Shown here in pieces: positions 44,825 through 55,294 of a stretch of DNA of 64,000 nt. Position 1 is the first letter of the stretch, and every line of letters starts with the position of its first letter. Source of the DNA: Stemphylium vesicarium (taxonomy: Eukaryota > Ascomycota > Dothideomycetes > Pleosporales > Pleosporaceae). The DNA is taken from positions 24,159 through 88,158 of the forward strand of contig QXCR01000123.1 of the NCBI GenBank assembly GCA_004380135.1, written 5' to 3'. The position numbers were made by a program, and so were the translations under genes. The notes beneath the pieces were generated by a model. It was not told where the DNA came from and did not search any database. It was given only the letters and a program-made list of their open reading frames with translations.

Positions 44825-45457
44825 TTACTCTTTCCCTAGTTCGACTGTCCCGACAATCTTGAAGCGATCTAGGTAGCCTTCACGTTTAATGACATGAACC
44901 CTATCAACGTGCCAGTCCAATGCTATTGGCGCGTTTCCTGTGCCATTTTTGGAAACGAATTCAGAGACGCTCTTTGTAATATCCGCCTCGAGCGTGGCCG
45001 TGCCGTCCGTGATACGCTCTTGGCCTACAGAGAGGTGAGGCCTGAAGGGGCGATGGCCTTGATCGACGCCGAAAAACTCAGCCTGTAGGGCTGCTTGAAG
45101 TTTATGGACTAGGTGGGTGGTGGGGCCGAGCCAAATGGTCTTATTCTTCTTGTTGTGGTAGAAGGCGCCAGGCGGATCCGCGCAGAGCGATATATCGAAT
45201 GGTTTTATGTTACGTGTCGCTTTTTCAATTCGCATACGTATCTCCTGCTTGATTTGAAGGGTTGAAGCATCCCAGAGCGGGATCTGTTCAGAGGGAGATG
45301 AGAGAAAAGGAAACAGTAAGTTGATGTGTGGGGGCCATCGGTGAAATTGCTTGTCGTGAACACGTCGCACAGCTTCAATGGGCGCGGAGATAGTGGCGGG
45401 AGGTAGCAGTACCAGGGCACTTTTGTGTGACAGATGCTCCGGCAGTCGTCTCGCCAT
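44825..45457 (-). CDS. 2H phosphoesterase (2'-5' RNA ligase-like)
   Basis: A single-exon frame of 210 residues from the ATG of MARRLPEHLSHKSALVLLPP. The two signature motifs are HIN (His44, in WPPHINLLFPF) and HLS (His141, in RPHLSVGQ), the catalytic pair of the 2H superfamily. Length and spacing are usual for LigT-like fungal proteins. The frame is open 49 codons further upstream, but that part lies in the divergent promoter and is not family-like. The family cleaves or joins 2',5' or cyclic phosphate ends of RNA; the precise substrate here is unknown. It is divergent from pap1 and almost touches the preceding hydrolase gene at its 3' end. Confidence 0.88.
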   Translation of the reverse strand: MARRLPEHLSHKSALVLLPPATISAPIEAVRRVHDKQFHRWPPHINLLFPFLSSPSEQIPLWDASTLQIKQEIRMRIEKATRNIKPFDISLCADPPGAFYHNKKNKTIWLGPTTHLVHKLQAALQAEFFGVDQGHRPFRPHLSVGQERITDGTATLEADITKSVSEFVSKNGTGNAPIALDWHVDRVHVIKREGYLDRFKIVGTVELGKE

Positions 45458-45810
45458 GGTCAGGGCTGGATGGTCGGTGTTGCATGGATGAAGACAGCCG
45501 ACGCACTGGGGCGGTTGTTGGGTCAAGCCACAGTGGCGCGGTAGTGGCTTGGCAACGACCTGCTCCAAAGATGGATGCGTCGTGGACTTGTCTGTCGCAT
45601 TCACTTCGTCAGACCCAAAATCGGAAAAGGTCGCGTCGCCATGTGGGAGCGCTGATTACATCACCACCTTCATTCACCCCAGCCGTCTCTCACGACAATC
45701 CACGCCGACACGCGCCTCGTCGCCTGCGACTTCCCCCATCGCCAGCTCGCCGCAGCACCTCGGAGCCTGCGCGACTCCTCGCTCTCCGCTCTCCACGCCC
45801 AACCGCGACC
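45458..45810. promoter_or_regulatory. Shared divergent promoter of the 2H phosphoesterase gene and pap1
   Basis: 353 bases separate the two start codons. The right half is CT-rich and probably the pap1 leader. No clear TATA box was seen. Confidence 0.55.
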
Positions 45811-47839
45811 ATGGACGGCCAGAAGAAGCCCACTCGCCAATTTGGCGTCACCAGTGCCATCTCCGAGGCTGCGCCTACCGAACACGATATCAAGCTGAAC
45901 GACAAGCTTATCGAGACGCTCAAGGAGGAGAATGTTTTCGAGACTCCCGAGGGCAACCGCAGGAGGTAGGCTGCTTTCTCCGCCCAAAGCAGCGCTGAGC
46001 TAACGTGATGCAGGGAGGAGGTTATCGAGCACATCCAAAAGGTCGTCGAGGAGTTCATTCGTCGCGTCGGCAAACAAAAGGGCGTGCAGCAGGCCGTCAT
46101 CGACGCTGCAGGCGGCAAGATCTTCACATTCGGTAGTTACGCTCTTGGAGTTCATGGCCCTTCGTCCGATATCGACACGCTCGTTGTCGCGCCCAAATTC
46201 GTCACCATCATGGAATTCTTCGAAGTGTTCCCTCCCACCTTCAAGGAGATGTCCAAAGTCGAAGAGATTACCGAGTTCGTGCCCGTCGAAGATGCCTTTG
46301 TCCCGATCATCAAGATGGAGTACCGGGGAGTAAGCATAGATTTGCTGTTTGCATCTTTGCCGAAGCGATCATCGATACCCAAGTCTATGGACACCATCGA
46401 GAAGAAGGATCTGGAGGGTCTATCAGAGTCGGCCACGCGAAGCGTCAACGGCACACGAGTCACCAACGAGCTCTTGGACGCGGTCCCGCAGAAAGTCAGC
46501 TTTCGGCATGCGCTCAGGGCCATCAAACTGTGGTCCAACCGCCGAGGCATCTACGGAGCCGTCTTCGGATACCCTGGTGGTGTCGCCTGGGCTATCATGG
46601 TTGCCCGCATTTGCCAGCTCTATCCCATGGCCAACGGCGCCACCATTGTCTCCAAGTTCTTCAGCCTCATGTACAAGTGGACCTGGCCAAGGCCAGTCAT
46701 GCTGAAGCACATTGAAGAAGGCGACCTTGGCCTCCGTGTGTGGAACCCACAGGTATGTTGTCCTTACAATCCAACTCTACCATGCGCCTATGCTAACTCC
46801 ACCAGGTATACGGTGGTGACCGAGCCCATCTCATGCCCATCATCACACCCGCATTCCCGTCCATGTGCGCCACACATACCGTTATGCCATCGACCCTGCG
46901 CATCATGAAGGAGGAGTTCGGACGAGCCGACAAGATTCTCCAGCACATCTTCTCGGGAACAAAAAATTGGGAAGCTCTGTTCGAGCGACATTCATTCTTC
47001 ACCAAGGACCACAAGTACTACTTGAGCGTCGTTGCTGCAAGTCGGACCAAGGAGGCCAATTCGACCTTCTCCGGACTGGTGCAGTCGAAGATCCGTCATA
47101 TCGTCAAGGGCATCGACGATGGACAGACGGGTATTGATACGGCACGCCCGTACATCAGTTACTTTGAGCGATACCATCGTTGCAGAGACGATCAATTCCA
47201 CGAAGTCTCTCAGGGCTCCCTTGACTACATGATTCCGGCATCTGAATTGCCCGCAGAGGGCACTGCACCCGCCAATGGCGATACACACATCCTCTACACT
47301 ACCACCTTCTACATTGGTCTCACACTTCCTCCAGGTTCGTCCATCCAGCTCACCCATCTCCTGCACCCCGCTGACTGTTTGCACAGATGCTACCAAGTCG
47401 CTCGACATTTCTTACCCTGTCAGCCAGTTTAGGAGCTACATCACCGACTCGGAGCTTTACGACGAACAGCTCATGTCCGTCAAAGTGGTCCACACTCGCA
47501 AGTAAGTTAACCAGATGCTATCATTTTACTCTCTGCTAACCATGCAGCACTGCACTCCCCGACGACGTATTCATGCCCGGAGAAACGCGACCGAAGAAGC
47601 CCAGCAAAGACAAGAAGAAAAAGGACGCGAAAACTGCTAAGCGCCACTTCGCCGACACAGGCCTCGACGTGCGTCAAGAACGCTTCCCCAAATCCTCCCG
47701 GCGTTCACCCGCGTTTTGGGGGTAGTATTGCATCAACGTGCTGACAATTGTGCTAATACAGGACAGCGAGCATTCTGCAGCAAAGCGCCAACAGTCCGAG
47801 CTTACCGCCAACGGAGTGCCTACTCCGACGGCAGCATAA
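45811..47839 (+). CDS. pap1: Poly(A) polymerase Pap1
   Basis: Six exons (45811-45965, 46014-46752, 46806-47334, 47387-47501, 47548-47668, 47762-47839) encode 578 residues, the usual fungal length; introns are 48, 53, 52, 46 and 93 bases. The N-terminus (RQFGVTSAISEAAPTEHD) and the nucleotidyltransferase motif FGSYALGVHGPSSDID are diagnostic; the two Asp there and the Asp of VSIDLLFASLP form the catalytic triad. The central domain (RHALRAIKLWSNRRGIYGAV, GGVAWAIMVARICQLYP) and the C-terminal RNA-binding domain follow, ending in a Lys-rich tail (KKPSKDKKKKDAKTAKRH). It adds poly(A) to cleaved pre-mRNA within the nuclear cleavage and polyadenylation factor. Confidence 0.97.
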
Positions 47840-49095
47840 GCTCTCTTTTAGCTAAGCTTGCACATGTTCGCTATATCTCTACCCCATCATTCGTTTGACA
47901 TTCCTGGGATTTCTGACGTTTTCCTTCTCATTCAGTTCTGGCTGCATTTCTATGCGCCACCAAAGACCCGGCTTGTTAGCAACCTGCCTTTGAGCGCACA
48001 CAAATACCCCCGGGCCCGCGACCCGACGCCGCACCAGGTGCGTATCAGTGCTGCTCAAGGCCTCTAACGAGAAAACCAGAAGAACACCACAAAAAAAAAG
48101 TAGGAAAAGAACGCCCTCTTCACGGTGGCCCATCAAAACAAAACATTACAAAGAAAGGTTTGGTCACAACAACAACAACAACCCACTTTACCATAATGCT
48201 TCTTTTCTATTCATCCAGTCTCCACACAAACACTCTATTTGGCGTTTTCTTCTTTTTCCCCAGCTGGGCGTTCAAAATGCATCGGACGGCGTTTGTGTGC
48301 GCGACAGGACGCGGCACAGGTGGTAATAGTGCGTGCGCGTGCGTAATGGAGTTTGCTGGTTTCCTTCACTACTAGAGAAAGGGGAAGAGGAAGTTGGAGG
48401 GTACACGGGATACCCAGCAGCAGCAGCAAGCCTAGGGACTGGGTTTTCTGTAAATAATACGCAAAGGTCTGTACAACCGCAAAAAATTACAAACATTTGG
48501 AGCCTTGGGGCTCCGACAAAGTCGCATTTTGATCAAGTTCACTGTGTGTGATGATATTCGTGATTGTGGAGTATAGGAAGATAAATGAGTCGTATGCTTC
48601 TTCCCAACTACCTCATCACTGCACTTGGTGTGTTTGATGGAGCGCGGAGGTCGTCGTAGCATTACCGCTCAGCATCATCAATCCTAAACACCCATTGTAT
48701 TTTTCAAGTCACACCACAGATCCAAATCGTACATGCGATCCCCACCCTTGTATCCTTCACGCCAGCAAACCAAGCAGCAAATCACCCACCCAATCCCCCT
48801 CTGCAATCTCCCCAGTATGCCTAATCTCATATTTGAGCGGCCTCACACTCTGTTTACCCGCCAGTCCATACGCCATGGTACTAGCAACGCTCTTCCAACT
48901 GCCATACCGTCCCATAGCCAAAGGCCTCGTGTTGTGTTTCTTCTGCTGAAGAGAGACCAAGAGTAAGTCTTCCTCTCCATCATCTGTACCGTCTGGTTCC
49001 TGAAGTGGTGCGCTGCGGTTAAGAGGGTTACCGCGCGTAGCCGTGATTTTCGGTGGACGATCTGCGAATAAACGGCGGCGGCGGGATCGGGTAGT
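47840..49095. other. Intergenic between convergent genes, 1.26 kb
   Basis: It holds the 3' ends of pap1 and of the minus-strand RNase H gene. A short (CAA)n tract lies near 48165-48182. No gene was recognised. Confidence 0.5.
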
Positions 49096-50460
49096 CTAAG
49101 AACGATTAGTTTCCGTTGTAAGAGTACCTGGGTATTTGTGGTTTAGCGACAATTTTCGATTTTTGGTTAGATGTATATGGGGGGTTGTTAGCGTGTGGTT
49201 GGTCAGTTGCGTCCTTGTTAGTGTGCTTCTGTTGTTGGTGTAGTTTGTCCTCGTCTTCAATGGCGCGGCGGAGCGGCGGTGTATCTTGCTCCAGAGCTCT
49301 TTCTCTGCGAAGAATTGGTCTACTTCGAGGCATTGGAGCTCAGTTGCGACTTGTAGGATCCACTCTTCGTCTTCGGGTTGTCGGTCTTGTAGCTCGTAGA
49401 TCTGGGCTGTTCGCTTCGTTATGCTTGCTTCGATGGCTTTGATCTGCTGGTCGAGGGATTCGGTAGCGGGTCGAGTGGTGGTTTGGATGTCGTCCTCGCT
49501 TTTGGCCCCGTGTATGATGATCGGCATAGGTCGAAGCTGCGGCGTAGGACGAAGCCGATCGCTTGGTCTCCATGCAAGACCGACGTTGGCTCTTGACAAC
49601 CACTCGTCTTCCCAGTCCACTCCCTGTTCCTTGTAAAAGGCTGGCACATCTGCGTAGGTCTTGATCCTTCTTGAAAGCCCAATCTTGCTGTAGTCGATCG
49701 CAATGTTCTCGTCAACCTGTTCCACGGCGGCATCGTGAGCAACCCGGTCTGCCCGTTTGTTGCCTGCGCTGTTGTGATGACCCTTGACCCATCTCAATTC
49801 CAGACGGATATCGCGATCCTTGAACCAATCAGCCAAGTCGTATATAGCTTCAACTGCAGTTGTTTTCCAGATCGTTGGACCAAGCGCACATCGGCCATCC
49901 ACTCTGAGTGCACTCAATGCGCTGAGCGAATCCGAATATATTCGCACAAACTCGTATCTTGCTCCCTCTTCAATGGCGTTTTTTGCATGAGCCAGGCCGG
50001 CAGCGAGAGCGAACACCTCTGCGTCGCCACTGTCACCGGTGTAGCGGCCGCCCTTATAGGTCCTGGTGCACTCCAATCCCTTCGTGTGCCAGACTAATCC
50101 TGCACCCATAACCCCATGTAATCTACCGTTGCCCCCTAGAGAGCCATCCACCCAATATACGACGACGCGGCCGTCTTCTATGCCGTTTGTGACATCGCCG
50201 AGTCTGATCGAGTCGTTGTCGTGCGCACCATTTTTCTCTGTGTAGACCAGCGCCGAGAATCGACGTGAAGAACTGATGGCCGAGTCGAGGAGTCTTTCCC
50301 GCCGGGCTTTTGCAACCGCTCGATCCTGTACGCGTCTGGTGACAGTGGAATTCTGAGGCGCGAAGGACGGAGAGTCTAGCTTGGATTGCTTGTAGCTCCT
50401 TAGTTGATGTCTGTCAAGACCTTCACGCGCCTTGACGCTCTTCTTTTTTGTTCTCGTCAT
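49096..50460 (-). CDS. Solitary RNase H-domain protein with C-terminal coiled coil
   Basis: A single-exon frame of 454 residues. After a basic N-terminus (MTRTKKKSVKAREGLDRHQL) the RNase H fold spans about 97-245 with all four acidic catalytic positions present: Asp104 in YWVDGSLGG, Glu148 in GDAEVFAL, Asp177 in YSDSLSAL and Asp238 in NKRADRVAHDA; LRWVKGHHNSAGN is the usual His-loop region. About residues 335-400 are a charged coiled-coil-like stretch. There is no reverse transcriptase, integrase or repeat flank, so this is not an intact retroelement. Such RNase H domains resemble those of fungal non-LTR elements, and this one may be a domesticated copy. The last ~50 residues are Thr/Asn-rich. 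Function unknown. Confidence 0.8.
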   Translation of the reverse strand: MTRTKKKSVKAREGLDRHQLRSYKQSKLDSPSFAPQNSTVTRRVQDRAVAKARRERLLDSAISSSRRFSALVYTEKNGAHDNDSIRLGDVTNGIEDGRVVVYWVDGSLGGNGRLHGVMGAGLVWHTKGLECTRTYKGGRYTGDSGDAEVFALAAGLAHAKNAIEEGARYEFVRIYSDSLSALSALRVDGRCALGPTIWKTTAVEAIYDLADWFKDRDIRLELRWVKGHHNSAGNKRADRVAHDAAVEQVDENIAIDYSKIGLSRRIKTYADVPAFYKEQGVDWEDEWLSRANVGLAWRPSDRLRPTPQLRPMPIIIHGAKSEDDIQTTTRPATESLDQQIKAIEASITKRTAQIYELQDRQPEDEEWILQVATELQCLEVDQFFAEKELWSKIHRRSAAPLKTRTNYTNNRSTLTRTQLTNHTLTTPHIHLTKNRKLSLNHKYPGTLTTETNRS

Positions 50461-50949
50461 TCAGTGTTGTGGATCGTATATAGCGGGGTAAGTACTGGTG
50501 AGCGTACATCGTCGCAGATGGTAAACAAATACTTATGGAAGGCACGACAACAGTCACCTCGCGACAGCACGTGCTACCCTTGGCGGCAAACGGGCTTCAC
50601 CCACTCAGAGTATTGCGCAGGTTATCAGTGGAGATTACGAACAAAGCGTTGCTTGCAATGGTCGGACCTGGAGTAATGAACAAAATGCATCGTGAGGTAT
50701 TGTGACCGGAGTCGGGGGAAGGACAAAATATGTGACAGAACAGAAGGGTGAACTCGAGAATGCACCACCTAGTATGCATCCTTAAGCGAAAAGAGCAAGT
50801 GAGAGGCAGAGAAAGTGACAGTAAGTAAAGGTAAGGTTTATACCAAGAAGCAAAGAAAACCTTACCTACACCTACAAATGGCCAAGTCACTTTCCGCCTA
50901 AACATCTTCCCTAACATCACCGGGTATCTCAATCACTTATCCGAATCTA
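50461..50949. other. Intergenic, 489 bases
   Basis: It holds the promoter of the RNase H gene and the 3' end of dus1. Nothing else was recognised. Confidence 0.5.
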
Positions 50950-52772
50950 CTATCCGCAAACAACCCCATCCCTCGGCTCCTCAACAACCTCCTTCGCCTC
51001 ACGTTTCTCATCCGCCAACACCTCCTTCTCCACTCTACCACCAGGTTCCAACCCGACATCCCTCGCCTCAGCATCTCCCTTCTTAGCCGCCTGTTCAGCC
51101 TCCTGCTCTAGCCGCTTTTTCTCCTTCTTGCTGACCGTCATGCTTCCCTTTTCCAGCGCCTCCTTCGGGAGCGGTCGGACGTACGGCTGGCAGACCCAGT
51201 ATGGACGTTTGCAGCGGGCTACTGTGGCGAGCGAGGACTCGTAGGGGTCGAGGGGCTCCGCAGGTGGTATTGTAGAGGTATCTTCAGCGGTGGGCGGCTG
51301 GGGTTCGGCAGGTACGTCGTTGGTGGTGTTGGCGTGCTCTTGCTCGTACTTCTCGATACCTTCTTTTACTGCTTTCTCGACTAGCTTTAGCACGTTTTCG
51401 AAAGCGTCGATATCGCCAGTCCGGGATCGTGCAAGAGCATCGCGAACGTTATGGTGCTCGGCAACCAGTGGTCGTAGGAGGTGGAAGAGATGTGCTTGCA
51501 TGGCTGTCAGGTTCGGATTCGATGCCTCTTTCTTCTTCTCTGATTTGGACATTTGCTTCCTCTTCTTCTTTGGTGGGCCTTCCTCGTCCTCTTCTTCTGC
51601 CTTGGGCTCTTCCTGTACTGGTGGCTCGTCGGCGTCTCCTGGCATCCAGAGTGGTCTCCGCTGAGGAGGTTCCTGGCCGAGCGCGTACTTATGTATAATG
51701 TCCATGTATCGCCTCATTACAGCATCCATTCTGTATCCGCCCTTTCCATCTCTACCCCGCCAGTACTCTCGCCCTTCCTGGCCTACAGGCGGCGGTGCTG
51801 CAAAGATGGTCGGATCGTAGAGGTTTCCCTCCGCGCTCATTACTCCGTCTGCACCTGTCGCCTCTAGACAAGCTGCAATATCCTCGTGTTGTAGGATGTT
51901 TCCGTTCGCGAAAATGACCGTCTCTTTCGGTAGGTTCTCTCGCAGGTGTCGGATCATTTGCCAGTCTGCCAGTCCCGTGTTGTGACCCTTCTGCTCCCTC
52001 CGTCGGCCATGCACCGTGATGATGCTTGCGCCTGCGTCTAAAAGCGTCTTTGCATACGCCAACGTCTTCTCCGGTGTCTCGAGGACTCGCATCTTCGCTG
52101 TGACTGGCACGTCCAGCTCTTCATGTAACTTCCGAATCATCCTCGAGATGAGATCCCAGTCTTCCTGCAAGAATGCGCCATATTTCCCGCGCTTTGCAAT
52201 GCCCTGCGGACATCCCAAGTTCAAATCCACTGCGTCGCAAAAGGGCGCAACGTGCTTTGCCGCTCTGAGGAAGTCCTCTGGATCGTTGGAGCAAAATTGT
52301 ACCGTGAGAGGCCGGTCAAAGGTGGGGTTGCCGTCAAGATGTCTACTTGAATCGGGGAGTTGAGACAGATGGTAATCATCGACAGGGGAGGGGACGGTCG
52401 ATTTGAGGGGCTGAAAGTGAGCATCCCGGTACTGGGGTTTTTCGCCAAACATTTTCGAGTGGAACATGGGCGTGTACGCTAAGAGGTTCTTTTGCTCGGA
52501 TTGAGGAAGGAAGGAACGCGATAGTAGTCGCCATGCCTATGGGTGTCTTGATGTTAGCTTATGGTCCAAACCTGGGAGTACAATGGCGTGATGGAACATA
52601 CGAACTCGGACTGTTCCACCATGGGCGCAAGCACGAGCTTTGGGCTTCCGATACTCTCGTAGAATGCGCGCCCATGTAGCTTCCGTGGCTTTCCATTTTC
52701 TTGTGCCACTCCATTGTTGTGTATCACTCCTTCAATCCCTCCCTGCATCGTCTCGGTCGTTTCGGTCGCCAT
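50950..52772 (-). CDS. dus1: tRNA-dihydrouridine synthase Dus1 (16/17)
   Basis: Exons 52772-52602 and 52536-50950 encode 585 residues; the 65-base intron (GTATGT donor, ATAG acceptor) joins EQSEF to AWRLLSRSF. FMN-barrel landmarks are SPKLVLAPMVEQSEFAWRLL, VQFCSNDPEDFLRAA, DLNLGCPQGIAKRGKYGAFL (the Cys is the catalytic acid), VTAKMRVLETPE, TVHGRRREQKGHNTG and GADGVMSAEGNLYDP. The C-terminal ~250 residues are a charged extension with a Lys-rich patch (PPKKKRKQMSKSEKKKE) that could serve as a nuclear signal, and end in a Lys/Glu-rich tail. Dus1 reduces uridines 16 and 17 in the tRNA D-loop using NADPH. The upstream in-frame GTG region is not family-like, so the ATG at 52772 was chosen. Confidence 0.95.
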
Positions 52773-54000
52773 GATCGCAAAGTGTCGCCTCGGCAGTCGG
52801 ATCGCTTTCGTGGGGGCGGGTGCGCCCCCAAACACCTTGAACAGAGAAGAGCGTATGACGTCGGTGTAAGTTGTGCACTGTGTTATGCGGGGTACAGCTC
52901 GCCCAGCGTCACTGTTTCTGAATTATCCAAGACAGGGTTGTAGTCATGGTGAGATGGCAGGGAGAAAAAACGACATGCACAACTCCACAAACGTCAACCA
53001 ATCGGAGTCCGGCAAAGCTCCGAATATGCTCAGTGCGAGGCGCGTTGACCGGAAGTCTGACACATTCATGGTGCATGGATACAACACTCCCTGCTATTCG
53101 CTTGCATACTCATCGATCATTCGACATCCCAGAGTGGTACTTTTGTGATTAGTCGTGGGTGGTGGCATGACTGTACATCCATGGTCTGTACGCAAACTTC
53201 TCCTTAACCTCACCGGTACAAGATACTCTCTCCCGCGAACCATCTCACCACAACAATCTACCAAGCTGCTTAATCTGCCATGTTGGTACTCTGGGGTACA
53301 AGCCCTGCTGTTTGAACAAACTCTCGATTATCCAGCCTAGTCCTAGCCTTCTGGTCACCGATATCACGCCATCAAGGTGCCACATCGCGAACGCCCGCCC
53401 AGCGCTTTATAGCCTTGCAGCACCCTCACAAAGTACACTTCATCATGTTCAATTTATCAGAATATACCAATGTTAATTGCAACGACAGCTAGGTCGCATC
53501 GTATGGTCCGGAGGCTTCGCTAATCTTGACGCCATGAAATAATACACGTACAGACATAAACGTCCGGCCAAACAGAGCAGCCGGCATTCCGGAAAATCAC
53601 AAACGCCGCGTCGTTCGCCTGTGCTCCTAGCCCTCCGTTCCTCATCCACCGATCGCAGCCGTCTAGTTGGTGTGTCGAGCCGACAACCATGACTCGGGAT
53701 ATCTCGTTGGCCGTTATACAGGGTCTCCACAAAGGGAGAGACTGCTTTCTATGAGTGTGCCAGGAAAGAGGCGGAAAGAAAACGCTGAATCGCAAAGGAG
53801 ACAGAAGACCTCTCCATCCGTGGAAAGCAAAACGCCAATATTATGCAAATGTTATGCAGAGACTTCGTTGGAAGCTCGAAAAGGTGGAGTGACCGATGCT
53901 GAAGCGATCGTAATCATCCGGATATCATCAAGAGAAGGTATGCCACATTCAAAAGTCGTCGAGGGACTTGAAGATGTTTAGGCGAGAGACGCCAATGTGT
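52773..54000. other. Intergenic, 1.2 kb
   Basis: It holds the dus1 promoter and the 3' end of the FYVE gene. The short frames here show no family signature. Confidence 0.5.
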
Positions 54001-55294
54001 TTAGAAGGTGCTCCAATTCCAGGTACCTTGAAGGCTCTGGGCTATGCTTCCAACCCGAGTGTTCTCTGGTCGCTTCGCAGCCGCAGGGGCCTCGATGGCC
54101 TTTGCTGCAGCTGGTCCGCTACTGTCGGAGCTCTCGCTGTTGGTGCGGCTGGAACGGAGGTGCTCCCACTCGCGGAAGGAGCTGTGGCAACGGTCGCAAG
54201 CGCGATGCCATTGGCCTTCTGGGTGGAAGCGGGCAAGTTCATCGAGGCGTACTTGGTTGCGTGAGTGCTGGGCGCAGAAGATGCCACCGCACTTGCGGCA
54301 GTGATGACGGCGCTGGAAGAAGCCAAAAGGTTCTTGGCAAGACGAAGCGGAGCACACCGAAGTGGAGCCATCGGCCTAGAGAGCATGGTTAGTACGATTG
54401 GCCTGGAACTTCAATACGGGAAGGAGTGCTTGGCTGGCTAATGAGATCAAACCCTGCGTCGGATAAAACCTCTAGCGCGGGGTGGAGGGGGGCTGTCTGG
54501 GTACTGGGTGCGAGTGGTGGCGGCGTTGGCGGCATCTGAGACAGCAAAATATCCGAATGCCATGCGACATCCGATACTTTGCGACTTTGCCCGTACTGCA
54601 TCAAGCGACGAGAAGCATGGAATATTGGTTCTCGCCAACAGCTTGTTGAGATGCGGCATACTTGCTAGCAAGCGCTCGGCATCTCGGCTCTGCAGACAGC
54701 GGGAGGCCAGACCAGCGCGACGCTAGGAGGACCCACTCGGACCATGTACGTAAGATGGGACCCTCCCTCCAGCCCCAAATGAGCACGCGACAAGGAATCA
54801 TGTGCAGGGCTAATGGCGACGAAGGAACTAATGAGACGAGTGCAATAACGTACCTGCCAGTGGTTGCGCGTGATTGGCCCAGCGACTGGTGACAACGGTT
54901 CGGCGTTGTAGAGGCTCTGCATGTCCTCGTTGCCAATCTGAGAGACAGGTGTCGCGCTGCCGTCGTTGGCAGCCCATCCATAGGCCCCGCTTGTTGACCA
55001 TCCGCTGTTGGGTGAGCTGAGGCCCGAGTCGACCTTGGGCGGTGACTTGCTGCCAGGCTTCTCCGTCTTCCGCAGCGCTGCGGGGATGCCGATGGCGGTT
55101 CTTGGCTGGTAGATGCCCTGGTGGCGGGCGAGGGGCAGCTGCGTGTTGCGCGGAGACGTGGGAGAGATGTTCGCGGGCGTGTTCATGCCCGAGTTGGTGG
55201 GCGAGTACTGCGAGTGTGTCGACTTGCGGTACGCGTGGTGCTGGTAGGGCGCGTGTTGTGGGATCGCAGTCGCCGTGGAGAAGGTCGTGGCCAT
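54001..55294 (-). CDS. FYVE zinc-finger protein with one unusually long intron
   Basis: Exons 55294-54854 and 54375-54001 encode 271 residues. The disordered N-terminus (Ser/Pro/Thr-rich, with IYQPRTAIGIPAALRKTEKP) ends in LSPVAGPITRNHWQ, followed directly after the splice by ADGSTSVCSASSCQEPFGFF, the order I expect for this fungal family. The FYVE domain (about 148-215) has the RRHHCRKCGG signature; the zinc ligands read C-x4-C, C-x2-C, C-x2-H and C-x2-C, with His in the sixth place. FYVE domains bind phosphatidylinositol 3-phosphate on endosomes. The intron (54853-54376, GTACGT donor, TACTAAC branch, TCTAG acceptor) is 478 bases, far above the usual 45-90 here, and contains open stretches that could mislead gene prediction. 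Confidence 0.85.

Noticed and set aside
36447..47839. A secondary-metabolite gene cluster (MATE transporter, flavin reductase, acyltransferase-like hydrolase)
   Set aside because: There is no backbone enzyme (polyketide synthase, peptide synthetase, terpene cyclase) or pathway regulator nearby, and housekeeping genes are interspersed.
54447..54671. Extra exons inside the long FYVE-gene intron
   Set aside because: The phase and the expected family sequence fit a direct join of NHWQ to ADGST. The internal frames do not connect to the FYVE frame with good splice sites.
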